DNA of 42,875 bases from Chitinophagaceae bacterium. Its GTDB lineage: Bacteria; Bacteroidota; Bacteroidia; Chitinophagales; Chitinophagaceae. The translations under genes and the position numbers were made by a program. The notes beneath the pieces are model-generated. The model was not told the origin of the DNA, did no database searches, and saw only the letters and a program-made list of their open reading frames with translations. Positions 33,161 through 41,259 of the stretch are shown here, piece by piece (within the stretch, counting starts at the first letter, position 1; every line of letters begins with the position of its first letter). The DNA is taken from assembly GCA_025449935.1 (NCBI GenBank), contig JANWIJ010000058.1, positions 1 to 42,875 on the forward strand. The letters are read 5' to 3'.

Positions 33161-36100
33161 TCAATTCACCAGCGGCAGTTCCACATGGAAAGTGCTGCCC
33201 CTGCCCTGCTCGGTCTCAAACCAGATTTTCCCATGAGCCTGCTCCACAATTCCCTGGCACATGGCCAGTCCCAAACCAGTTCCGGATGATTTGGTTGTAA
33301 AGTTGGGAATGAATATACGCTCCTGCATTTCCGGGGGTATCCCTTCGCCATAATCTTGTATACTCATGAGAATTTTATCACCGCTCCGCTGTTCATTTAT
33401 TGTGATTTTACACTGGATGTTTTCGTGGTAAGCTTCTATCGCATTGGTAAAAAGATTGGTGAAAAGCCGGTTCATCTGGGTCTTGTCAGCTTCGACCATA
33501 GCCCGGTCCCGGATAGGTCTCCAGTCTATTTCCACGTTTGGATTTGAGCGGAAAAGTTCAATCAATGAAGCGATCACTTCATGCAGGTCAAATTGTTCAA
33601 CAATCGTACTGCCGATATTTGCAAATTGAGAGAAATCGGCAGCGATCTTGGAAAGATGGTCAATTTGTTCCACCAGCGTGTTGGCGACATTCCCGGATAG
33701 CTCCTTTACATTGGGTTGATTATTATCAATGGCTTTTTGCAGGTATTGTATGCTGAGTTTCATTGGCGTCAGCGGGTTTTTGATCTCGTGTGCCACCTGT
33801 CTCGCCATTTCACGCCAGGCTCCTTCGCGTTCGCTTTTTGCCAGGGCGGTTGCGCTTTCTTCGAGTTTACCCACCATCTTATTGTATTCTTTAACCAGTT
33901 CGCCTATTTCATCATCCCGGTTCCAGGTGATGGCTTCATTCCGTTTACCAAGGTTCACTTCTTTCATTTTATCGCTGATGATAGAGAAGGAACGGGTAAT
34001 ACGGTTAGTGATGAACAGGGCGATGAGACCGGCAATTAAGAAAATAAAGGCGTTCAGGTTAATGATGGTTACCAGGAAATTTGATATCTCCTGCCGCAGT
34101 TCTGATTTCGAAGTGAAATAGGGAATGTTGATATATGCATACACGTTTCCCTGGTCATCCCTGACCGGCGAATAAATGCTGAGAAAGGAAAAATTACCGA
34201 TCATCTCTTCCTGGGCATGCTGCACGTGGCGCAGCCTGTCCAGGTGATAAAATGCATCAGGATTCATTTTTTCGCTCAGTACCCCTTTGGTGTACACGTT
34301 GGCCTCTGAAGAAACACGCAGGGTTCCCTGGAGATCATACACGTTGACATCCACCCCATGAATATCCGATACCTCATCCACGAGGCTTTGAATACCGAAA
34401 ATAGAAACCGAATCATACAACTTGATGACGTCATCAAACGTGCTGTGATCTGACAACCTTTTTTGCATTTCATTCACCATGATCTTCATCGTCCGGCTTA
34501 GTTTGTCGTTATTGCTTTGCTTGTTCCGGCTGATAAAAAAAGAAATGGTGGCTGCCCCGATGATGAGGAAAGAGAAAATACTGATGAAAATGATCGTACT
34601 GTGTACCTGCGTCCGGATATTCAGCTGGAGCAACCTCCGGAAGTTATTGGAGTTATTAAATGTTTTCAACAGGAAGGCGATCAACTGCACCAGGCCTACA
34701 AGGAATAGAAAAGAACAAAAAATATAGGAGAACAGGGTAATAGTTTCGATGGTTGTTTCTTTCTTACGGGTGATAATCACTACTTTTTTATTATTGGCCC
34801 TGTACCATAGTTCATCAAAGTCTCCGTTGGTTTTTTGCAGGAATTCCTCCCTGGGCAATTCCTCTTCGGTTAACCAGGTAGCAAAGGGATAATTCCCCGG
34901 GGGTGATACCAGTCTCTTCTCGGTGTATACAGCATAAGAATAAATAGGCGAATTTTCCGGGTCAGGTCCTTTGTATTGACGGAAAAGCTCCGGTAATAAC
35001 GACTCGTTGCTGGAATTCTTCGGGTTGGATACAATAAAAAAGGATCCGAGTCTCCGGTTGATGGATGTGTCTGTCACATCCCGGCGGGTGATATAGTTGA
35101 ATTTATCAAAGGAGGATTCATAATAATACAGGCCTTCTTTTTCAGTTGGTTTGGACTGAACGGTCAGGATCGTATTCAGGGTCTCATAAGAAGTGGGCCC
35201 CTCATTATTGAGTGAAATATTATTGGAGTCATACACATACAGGCGGGTATCATATTTGTTCAGGTATCCCCGGTAATTATCCGTTATAATGCTGTCGCGC
35301 AATCTCTTCCCGTTCTCCGTATCCTTAAAGCGGTAAAAATTTGTACTCAGGAACTCGTTATCAAGAAACTTCATGGCAATACTCATCATCCGTTCACTGG
35401 AAGGATCAGTTTGTTCAGCCAGCCTGTCGGCCATGCGTTTTCTTTTTTCCCATTCCACTTTCCGGTTCTCGGTAAGCATAATGGTGGCGATGGAAATAGA
35501 GAAAATAAATATCCAGGAAAGCATTCCTGTAATATTGATCCTGACAGAATTCAATAAAACCCCTTTCCGGTTCACGACCCAGGTATATGCCAGCAGCCAG
35601 AGAAGTACGGGCAGGTAAAATAATACCTCCGGTTGACCCGACCGTATCGTGAGGTACAATAATCCCGCAGACCCTATCATAAAATAAATGAGGATATCCC
35701 TCCCGGCGAACAGGGGGAAGATAAAACGGAACAGGATCTGGGACAGGTAATAATACGAAAGAGAAAGACAGGCCAGAACAGCAAAGCCTGCTACCGTGTA
35801 GCGGTCAAGGCTGAAGAAATTCGTTACATCAAATGATATTTTAGAATCTGAAATAAGGCTCCTGATGACCGTGGCCAGTATAAAAGTGGAAAAGATCAGC
35901 AGTGCTAAAGATAAGATACCGCTAATCCACCTGAGCCATTTCGGAAATCCCGACAGCAGGTTTTCTGTATGACGGATTTTTGACCAGGCAAACAGAACCA
36001 CCCAGCAAAAAAGAGACGCGTTGATCAATAAATCGCCCAATGAACGCTGGATGGCATTGGACCCGTATATCTGGGGACTGAAAAATTCAAACTGTCGCAG

Positions 36101-36919
36101 GTTCAGCACAGCCGGGTAATAATAAGTCGCCATACGCAGCAACACCAGTAACAGGAACAGCAAACCGATAGCGATCCAGGGACCTTTTCTCCTCGCTACC
36201 GACTCCGCCAGTAAATGAATAAAAAGAAAGAGAAACAACAGACCGGATAACCGAAGTATGATCGTTGTTTTATCGTTATAAGGGACAGAGCCGACCCCTT
36301 TTTTATTAAAATAAAACAAAGTTTTGCCGGAAGCGGTTTTTACAGGGAACTCGGTTTCGCCCCCGCTTATGAGTACCATTTTGTCTGCCGTCTTACTAAA
36401 GGAAAATTGTTTTGGCAGGTATTCAGATTCGATAAAAAACTCCGATTGAACCGGTATCAGCGCAAAAGCAATCACGCGGTCATTGTGGACGCCGGTCAAT
36501 ACACTCCGGATCCCATAATAGGACCCATTCTGTAATTTAAGAAAAAACTCTCCTGGTTCCGTTGACAGCGAATCAGCCGGGGGAATAACCGCTTCATCAC
36601 TCCAGAATTTCATCCCGGCACCATCAAACTGATTGATGGTATATAAAAAGAACCCGTATTTTTTCGCAGTAAGATGCTTCAGCTCCTCCTTTGATTCTTT
36701 TCTGACAAGCAGCCGCTTTATCAGGGACGTATCCTGGAGAAGCCGTTCATAATCCCGCTGGTGCAGGGCGAGGTATTCCTCGGCAAGGATTACTTCCCGG
36801 GCAATCGAAGAGCGCTTGCTGTACTGCTTGTTAAATATAAATGAAAGTGAAAAAAGCAGGATGGCCAGCGCCAGCAAACCGTACTTCCTGTAAGAGATAT
36901 TGTTGTGGGGTGGCTTCAC
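33161..36919 (-). CDS. Large membrane sensor histidine kinase, NtrY-like (HAMP-HisKA-HATPase)
   Basis: A 1252-residue kinase. The N-terminal 500 residues contain around ten hydrophobic segments, including one at residues 14-30 and a cluster at about 225-480. A long periplasmic-type domain follows, then a helix pair near 740 and 800, a second sensor region, a final helix (about 950-970), a HAMP domain (ITRSFSIISDKMKEVNLG), the H-box REMARQVAHEIKNPLTPMKLS (histidine near 1043), and an HATPase with GTGLGLAMCQ. The HAMP plus this H-box is the NtrY type. No response regulator is adjacent. GTG at 36919 starts the gene directly after the mazG stop; no ATG precedes the first helix. Confidence 0.88.
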   Translation of the reverse strand: MKPPHNNISYRKYGLLALAILLFSLSFIFNKQYSKRSSIAREVILAEEYLALHQRDYERLLQDTSLIKRLLVRKESKEELKHLTAKKYGFFLYTINQFDGAGMKFWSDEAVIPPADSLSTEPGEFFLKLQNGSYYGIRSVLTGVHNDRVIAFALIPVQSEFFIESEYLPKQFSFSKTADKMVLISGGETEFPVKTASGKTLFYFNKKGVGSVPYNDKTTIILRLSGLLFLFLFIHLLAESVARRKGPWIAIGLLFLLLVLLRMATYYYPAVLNLRQFEFFSPQIYGSNAIQRSLGDLLINASLFCWVVLFAWSKIRHTENLLSGFPKWLRWISGILSLALLIFSTFILATVIRSLISDSKISFDVTNFFSLDRYTVAGFAVLACLSLSYYYLSQILFRFIFPLFAGRDILIYFMIGSAGLLYLTIRSGQPEVLFYLPVLLWLLAYTWVVNRKGVLLNSVRINITGMLSWIFIFSISIATIMLTENRKVEWEKRKRMADRLAEQTDPSSERMMSIAMKFLDNEFLSTNFYRFKDTENGKRLRDSIITDNYRGYLNKYDTRLYVYDSNNISLNNEGPTSYETLNTILTVQSKPTEKEGLYYYESSFDKFNYITRRDVTDTSINRRLGSFFIVSNPKNSSNESLLPELFRQYKGPDPENSPIYSYAVYTEKRLVSPPGNYPFATWLTEEELPREEFLQKTNGDFDELWYRANNKKVVIITRKKETTIETITLFSYIFCSFLFLVGLVQLIAFLLKTFNNSNNFRRLLQLNIRTQVHSTIIFISIFSFLIIGAATISFFISRNKQSNNDKLSRTMKIMVNEMQKRLSDHSTFDDVIKLYDSVSIFGIQSLVDEVSDIHGVDVNVYDLQGTLRVSSEANVYTKGVLSEKMNPDAFYHLDRLRHVQHAQEEMIGNFSFLSIYSPVRDDQGNVYAYINIPYFTSKSELRQEISNFLVTIINLNAFIFLIAGLIALFITNRITRSFSIISDKMKEVNLGKRNEAITWNRDDEIGELVKEYNKMVGKLEESATALAKSEREGAWREMARQVAHEIKNPLTPMKLSIQYLQKAIDNNQPNVKELSGNVANTLVEQIDHLSKIAADFSQFANIGSTIVEQFDLHEVIASLIELFRSNPNVEIDWRPIRDRAMVEADKTQMNRLFTNLFTNAIEAYHENIQCKITINEQRSGDKILMSIQDYGEGIPPEMQERIFIPNFTTKSSGTGLGLAMCQGIVEQAHGKIWFETEQGRGSTFHVELPLVN

Positions 36920-37696
36920 TTATTCCTGTTGTTGCTTTTTGACAGCATTCCAGATAGCATCCATTTCCTCCAGGGTCATGCCTGCGAGATCCTTGCCGCT
37001 CTCCAGTGCCATCTGTTCCATGCGGGTGAACCGGTGGATAAATTTCTTGTTGGTCTTTTCCAGTGCATTTTCGGCATCAACCTGCAAAAACCGTGCATAA
37101 TTGATCAGCGAGAAAATCACATCTCCAAACTCTTCTTCAGTTTTTACCTGGCTGCCACTCTCAATCGCCAATTTAAGCTCTTTCATCTCTTCTTCCACCT
37201 TTTCCCATACCTGCTCCTTATTATCCCATTCAAATCCCACCTGTTTTGCTTTTTCCTGTAACCGCATGGCTTTAACCGTTGCAGGCAAGGAAGGAGGCAC
37301 TCCGCTGATAACCGATTTTTTTCCTTCTTTTAATTTTAATTTTTCCCAGTTTCTCTTCACATCGTATTCATCATTCACCTTTACGTTTCCATAAATGTGG
37401 GGATGACGGGAAATTAGCTTATCGCATATCCCGTTTATCACACCCGTCAATTCAAACTTCTTTTGTTCACTCCCTATTTTGGAATAGAACAGGATATGTA
37501 ACAACAGGTCGCCTAATTCTTCCTGTATGCCTGGCCAGCTCTCTTCCGTAATGGCGTCTGCCAGTTCATAGGTTTCCTCAATGGTCATTTGCCGGAGCGA
37601 CTGGATGGTTTGTTTTTTATCCCAGGGACATTTTTCCCTGAGATTATCCATAATATTCACTAACCTTAAAAATGCATCACCCACCGCGGTTTTCAT
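36920..37696 (-). CDS. mazG: Nucleoside triphosphate pyrophosphohydrolase MazG
   Basis: A 258-residue MazG with two tandem MazG-fold domains. The first has CPWDKKQTIQSLRQMTIEETYELADAI with the metal-binding E-E-x-x-E set and ELGDLLLHILFYSKI; the second has KVEEEMKELKLAI and EEFGDVIFSLINYARF. It hydrolyses (d)NTPs to monophosphates and is linked to nucleotide pool cleaning and (p)ppGpp level. A longer frame upstream is ignored because MKTAVGDAFLRLVNIMDNLR at 37696 is the family's start. It lies 11 bases after the DUF3667 gene and its stop abuts the GTG of the kinase gene. Confidence 0.93.
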   Translation of the reverse strand: MKTAVGDAFLRLVNIMDNLREKCPWDKKQTIQSLRQMTIEETYELADAITEESWPGIQEELGDLLLHILFYSKIGSEQKKFELTGVINGICDKLISRHPHIYGNVKVNDEYDVKRNWEKLKLKEGKKSVISGVPPSLPATVKAMRLQEKAKQVGFEWDNKEQVWEKVEEEMKELKLAIESGSQVKTEEEFGDVIFSLINYARFLQVDAENALEKTNKKFIHRFTRMEQMALESGKDLAGMTLEEMDAIWNAVKKQQQE

Positions 37697-37707
37697 ATTT
37701 ATTGGGT

Positions 37708-38790
37708 TTAAAGGGTGAAGGCAGAAAAGAAAATAAACAAGGCAAATAGGATGATCATCATAATCAGGGAAATGAATAAGACAAATAAAAACTTGAAAAA
37801 GGTTTTCCATTTTCCCTGGCCGTAAAAATTCAGCATGGCCCGGTACAGGTAATAGATAAGTATAATAAACAAGAGCCCGGTTAAAAAGCCCAGTCCCGTC
37901 CACCCGGTTGCATCCTCCAGTTCACCTACGCCAAAAACCGCCATCAGCAGTAAAAAGGTAAAGACATACAGGTGAATGGTGAATACACCATGATCAGCAA
38001 AAAAGAATTTTTTACGACGCCGTACGTACACCAGCCGCAGGATAAGGGCAAACAACGGCAGGGAAACAAACAACATATAAGGCAGCCGGTGAAGCACACT
38101 CTCTCCTAATTTTTTAAAAGCCTCATCCGGGTTTTCGCGGTATTTTTCGTTGAGCTGAAGGGTTTTTCTCAATAACCGCCGCTTAAACCAGCCGTCCTTT
38201 TTTCCAGGGGGTAATGCCCGTTGCACGGAATCATACTCCCGCAGGTTTCTATATTGATGTCCGCCGATAGTGACCGTGTTAAAATTGTCGCCGTAGTACG
38301 CAATTATTTGTTTGGAGGTCAGGCTCCTTGTGGTATCTTCCAGGACTCTAATTCCCGTTTTCAGCATCGCATTACCGGTATCTTTTTTTAACAGGTCTTT
38401 TAGTTTCGCCAGGCTTTCCTGCCGCTCCACCATCGAAATAGTTTTGTTGACATCCGTGGAAATTGAATCTCCCACTTTAAACAAACTAAAAAAGAGCAGG
38501 AAGAAAACAGCGGAAGTAAAGACGTACATTCTTATGGGATGCAGGTATCGCATCCGGCGCCCGATCATATATTCCCTGGGCAGGAACCCGGGGCGGAATA
38601 GAAGATCTTTTACTGTTTCAAAAAAGCTGCTGTCGAAGTGAGTAATATCATAGAAGAAATGAGTAACCATGTGCCAGAAGGTTTCTTTCGGAATAACATT
38701 CTCCTGGCCGCAAGCCTGGCAATAACGGCCCTGTACGATGGCACCACAATTAAGACAATCCTTTTCTTCCCGTTGCGGAATATGCGACAC
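37708..38790 (-). CDS. DUF3667 domain-containing membrane protein with N-terminal zinc ribbon
   Basis: A 360-residue protein. The N-terminus has a four-cysteine ribbon, CLNCGAIVQGRYCQACGQEN (Cys12, 15, 24, 27), followed by ETFWHMVTHFFYDITHFDSSFFETVKDLLFRPGFLPREYM, the signature of DUF3667, a Bacteroidota family of unknown function. A first membrane helix follows (about 88-106), a soluble loop to about 220, then four more helices with the last at 335-355. The role is unknown; the zinc ribbon suggests partner binding rather than catalysis. GTG start at 38790; no ATG is available before the ribbon. It heads the DUF3667-mazG-kinase string. Confidence 0.85.
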   Translation of the reverse strand: MSHIPQREEKDCLNCGAIVQGRYCQACGQENVIPKETFWHMVTHFFYDITHFDSSFFETVKDLLFRPGFLPREYMIGRRMRYLHPIRMYVFTSAVFFLLFFSLFKVGDSISTDVNKTISMVERQESLAKLKDLLKKDTGNAMLKTGIRVLEDTTRSLTSKQIIAYYGDNFNTVTIGGHQYRNLREYDSVQRALPPGKKDGWFKRRLLRKTLQLNEKYRENPDEAFKKLGESVLHRLPYMLFVSLPLFALILRLVYVRRRKKFFFADHGVFTIHLYVFTFLLLMAVFGVGELEDATGWTGLGFLTGLLFIILIYYLYRAMLNFYGQGKWKTFFKFLFVLFISLIMMIILFALFIFFSAFTL

Positions 38791-38864
38791 GCTTAAATTT
38801 TTCTTAAAAATAAGTACAAAAAATACAAGCCCCCTTTCTTTTTCGTTACACTGAACAATTCTGG

Positions 38865-38872
38865 TAACTTTG
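38865..38872 (+). promoter_or_regulatory. -7 promoter box TAACTTTG for the secreted protein at 38898
   Basis: TAACTTTG is an exact -7 match, with a start expected near 38879 and a leader of about 19 bases. At the -33 distance the sequence is TTTCG rather than TTTG. Confidence 0.5.
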
Positions 38873-38897
38873 AGCGGCTAAAGCAATATCAGCAAAT

Positions 38898-39755
38898 ATG
38901 AAAATCCTCCTGTTATCCTTATCCTTCTTTTCCGGATCTTCCCTGTGGGCCCAATATTATTACAATGATATTGTGGGCACGCAGGAAACCAACCTGCAAA
39001 TGCGGACTTACCTGGCGAATAAAGTCAAAACGGTTTCTGCGACTGGGTTTGACAGCAAAAATGTACGGGCGAATGATTTTTCTGAGTTTTACGAAATAAA
39101 AGAAAATGGTAAAGCCCTCAAAGTTTCCGGGTTCGCCGGCATGAATAAGACCGTTTTATATTCCCGTTTCAACGAAAAAATCCAGGTAGTCCAGATGATC
39201 GATTCTTTTTCAGTCATCCGGAATTCTACCATGTTTGAATACGATAATAGTGACCGGGTAATAAAAGTCCGGAATACCGTTAAAGACAGCGCCAGTGACT
39301 TTGACCAGGCTGAAACACATAGCTGGATATATAATGCGGCAGGTAAACCAGAAAGAATGTGGAGGATCGTTACCAAAACCGGCGCAAGCTCCTCGGTAGA
39401 CAGCCTGGAAATACGATTTGTGACAGATGGCGACGGGAATATTGCCGAAGAAAGAACCTTCCGGAAAGGCGTGCAAACCAGCTACCTCTATTATTATTAT
39501 GATGATAAAAACAGGCTTACGGATATTGTGCGGTATAATAAAAAACTGCAACGCCTGATCCCCGACATCATGTTTGAATATGATGCCAATGACCGGGTGA
39601 TCCAGAAAATAACGACTACTTCCGACCGGGTGGTTGGGTATCTTATCTGGAGATATATTTTAGATGAAAAGGGATTGAAAACCAAAGAGGCCTTGTTCAA
39701 CAACGACAAACAATTAACGGGTAAAATAGAATACAGTTACACTTACGGTAATTAA
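38898..39755 (+). CDS. Secreted protein with YD-repeat-like strands, unknown function
   Basis: A 285-residue exported protein with a signal peptide (MKILLLSLSFFSGSSLWAQ). The mature part is built of repeated beta-strand pairs with the pattern x-Y-D-x-x-[DG]-R-[VL], for example FEYDNSDRVIKVRN, YYYDDKNRLTDIVRYN and FEYDANDRVIQKITT, together with the WIYNAAGKPERMWRI and RFVTDGDGNIAEERTF units. This resembles the YD/RHS strand repeats seen in secreted Bacteroidota proteins, but it lacks the RHS core and any toxin domain. Probable location is periplasm or cell surface. The function is unknown. Confidence 0.8.
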   Translation: MKILLLSLSFFSGSSLWAQYYYNDIVGTQETNLQMRTYLANKVKTVSATGFDSKNVRANDFSEFYEIKENGKALKVSGFAGMNKTVLYSRFNEKIQVVQMIDSFSVIRNSTMFEYDNSDRVIKVRNTVKDSASDFDQAETHSWIYNAAGKPERMWRIVTKTGASSSVDSLEIRFVTDGDGNIAEERTFRKGVQTSYLYYYYDDKNRLTDIVRYNKKLQRLIPDIMFEYDANDRVIQKITTTSDRVVGYLIWRYILDEKGLKTKEALFNNDKQLTGKIEYSYTYGN

Positions 39756-39783
39756 AAAGCTCCAGCAACAGCTGAAGCCTTTG

Positions 39784-39867
39784 TGCCCGAGACTGGATTC
39801 GAACCAGCACACCCTTTCGGGCGCCACCACCTCAAAGTGGTGCGTCTACCAATTTCGCCACCCGGGC
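39784..39867 (-). tRNA. tRNA-Leu (anticodon GAG)
   Basis: An 84-base class II tRNA. The acceptor stem is GCCCGGG with CUCGGGC; D-arm GGCG...GGTAGACGC; anticodon stem CCACT/GGTGG with loop TTGAGGT, reading GAG for CUC/CUU leucine codons; long variable arm CGCCCGAAAGGGTG; T-arm GCTGG TTCGAAT CCAGT; discriminator A. CCA is not encoded. A near-copy of its 5' flank plus the first ten bases occurs again further upstream (39945-40013). Confidence 0.93.
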
Positions 39868-39931
39868 AAACTTATAAAGAATTAACATAAACCCTTTTGA
39901 TTTCAAACCCGGTCTTCTATCAATCCTGCCT
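39854..39931. repeat. Proximal copy of a duplicated tRNA-Leu 5' region
   Basis: On the minus strand this covers the upstream flank of tRNA-Leu and its first bases up to GGGTGGCGAA. It matches the distal copy at 39945-40013 with 55 of 59 bases identical in the flank; the distal copy lacks nine bases (the AGTTTGCCC just before and at the tRNA start). Confidence 0.9.
39877..39907 (-). promoter_or_regulatory. Candidate tRNA-Leu promoter TTTG-N19-TAATTCTT
   Basis: On the minus strand TTTG (39907-39904) is followed after 19 bases by TAATTCTT (39884-39877), which matches only the TA of the -7 box well. The expected start is about eight bases before the tRNA. The TTTG and the spacing are kept in the distal duplicate copy. 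Confidence 0.4.
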
Positions 39932-39944
39932 GCCGGCAGGCAGG
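39925..39944. repeat. Perfect 20-base GC-rich palindrome between the duplicated copies
   Basis: CCTGCCTGCCGGCAGGCAGG is a perfect palindrome lying exactly between the two copies of the tRNA-Leu 5' region; it starts within the last bases of the proximal copy. The distal copy ends in a degenerate relative, CCTGCCTACAGG (40007-40018). There is no T run on either strand, so a terminator role is not well supported. Confidence 0.9.
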
Positions 39945-40013
39945 TTCGCCACCCTATAAAGAATAAACTTAAACCCTTATGATTTCAAACCCGGTCTTCT
40001 ACCAATCCTGCCT
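39945..40013. repeat. Distal copy of the duplicated tRNA-Leu 5' region (truncated tRNA start)
   Basis: On the minus strand it reads flank, then GGGTGGCGAA, the tRNA-Leu bases 5-14 or so, and then breaks off into the palindrome. It is therefore a truncated tRNA-Leu 5' end with its promoter region, set upstream of the intact tRNA. Confidence 0.85.
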
Positions 40014-40048
40014 ACAGGGAAACTTTTGGGACTGCAAATGTAAGCGGT

Positions 40049-41197
40049 TTATTTCTTCAGAACAACTCTGAAAGTAGTTCCTTTCCCCAACTCGGAATGT
40101 TTCACAAATATCTCTCCCTCGTGATACCTCGAAATGATTCGCTTAGATAAACTTAATCCAAGTCCCCAACCTCTTTTCTTGGTAGTAAATCCAGGTTTGA
40201 ACACCCGGTTAATGTTTTGACCGCTGATACCTTTGCCGGTATCAGTGACGTCAATATAAACTGCTTTATTTTCTTCATGGATATCAACAGAGATACTGCC
40301 TTTTCCTTCCATGGCATCCAGTGCATTCTTCAATAAATTTTCAATGACCCAGTCAAACAAGGGTGGCGAAACGTTGGCGATCACCTCCTGTTGCCCCTGT
40401 GTATTCACGGAAAAACTGATCTTCCCAGTTGCTCTTTTCCGCATGTAATCCACCATACTGTTGATCTGCCTCAACAGGTTCACCGGTTCAAGTTGTGGTG
40501 TACTTCCTATTTTACCAAAGCGGTCCGATACCAGGCGTAAACGGTCCACATCCTTTTCGAGCTCCTGCACAATTTTTTCATTTCCCGAGGTTTCCTTCAG
40601 CATTTCAACCCAGCCTTCCAGGGAAGAGACCGGCGTCCCTAGCTGGTGAGCCGTTTCTTTTGCCATGCCGGCCCATACCTGGTTCTGAACAGAACGGTAA
40701 CTGCCCCGTAAGGCCAGGATGGTAACGATAATGAATAATCCAACAATGAATAACTGAACGAGGGGGTAGTAACGGACCTCGTTTAACAAGGCGGTATGCC
40801 CGTAGTAATAGCGGTTGATCCGGGTCGAATCCTGGGGATCATACCAAAGTATAGGCTCGTTGATACCTTTGAATTTCCGGAGTTTCCTGGTGAGGTAGCC
40901 CGTATCATTTTCGGCCCGCGCTGAATCCAGGTTGATGTATTGCGTAATGCTGTCCTTTTCATTGGTTTCAATGATAGGGATATCGTTATTATTCTGGATG
41001 ATCTTAAAAGGAAGCACCACATCATTATTGTCGGGATTATTGAGCGATTTAATGGCAGCCACGCACTCCTCCACTTTCTGTTTTTCTTCGTCGGCAATTT
41101 TATTCGCTACATACCGGGAATAAAAAATGGTACCTGTCACAATTAAAATACCTACAACTGCCAATACGGTTCTCCAGTTGAATAATTGCCTAAACAT
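40049..41197 (-). CDS. Membrane sensor histidine kinase (HATPase family)
   Basis: A 382-residue kinase with one N-terminal helix (about 12-28), a periplasmic sensor of about 115 residues, a second helix (about 147-165), the H-box AGMAKETAHQLGTPVSSLEGWVEML (histidine near residue 181), and an HATPase domain with N-box ENLLKNALDAM, DTGKGI and WGLGLSLSKRI. The H-box variant AHQLGTPVSSL is common in Bacteroidota kinases and differs from the usual HEIRNPL. No response regulator is adjacent. It is divergent from the glycosyltransferase at 41260. Confidence 0.88.
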   Translation of the reverse strand: MFRQLFNWRTVLAVVGILIVTGTIFYSRYVANKIADEEKQKVEECVAAIKSLNNPDNNDVVLPFKIIQNNNDIPIIETNEKDSITQYINLDSARAENDTGYLTRKLRKFKGINEPILWYDPQDSTRINRYYYGHTALLNEVRYYPLVQLFIVGLFIIVTILALRGSYRSVQNQVWAGMAKETAHQLGTPVSSLEGWVEMLKETSGNEKIVQELEKDVDRLRLVSDRFGKIGSTPQLEPVNLLRQINSMVDYMRKRATGKISFSVNTQGQQEVIANVSPPLFDWVIENLLKNALDAMEGKGSISVDIHEENKAVYIDVTDTGKGISGQNINRVFKPGFTTKKRGWGLGLSLSKRIISRYHEGEIFVKHSELGKGTTFRVVLKK

Positions 41198-41231
41198 GTT
41201 TCGAATTTAACAAGGATAAACCGGCTTCCCG

Positions 41232-41239
41232 TATTTTTG
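41232..41239 (+). promoter_or_regulatory. -7 promoter box TATTTTTG ahead of the glycosyltransferase
   Basis: An exact TAnnTTTG match 21 bases before the TTG start codon at 41260; with transcription beginning near 41246 the leader is about 14 bases. This helps to accept the TTG start, since no ATG lies between. Confidence 0.45.
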
Positions 41240-41259
41240 AATAAATATTTTACATCCCA

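Noticed and set aside
39784-39867. Reading the tRNA at this site with anticodon TTG (Gln)
   Set aside because: That reading gives a six- or eight-base anticodon loop; alignment with leucine tRNAs gives a proper seven-base loop TTGAGGT with GAG and the long variable arm of a leucine tRNA.
39854-40013. Two near-identical blocks with a palindrome between them, looking like a short CRISPR array
   Set aside because: There are only two copies of 69-78 bases with one 13-base gap, the repeats contain tRNA sequence, and no cas genes are in the window.
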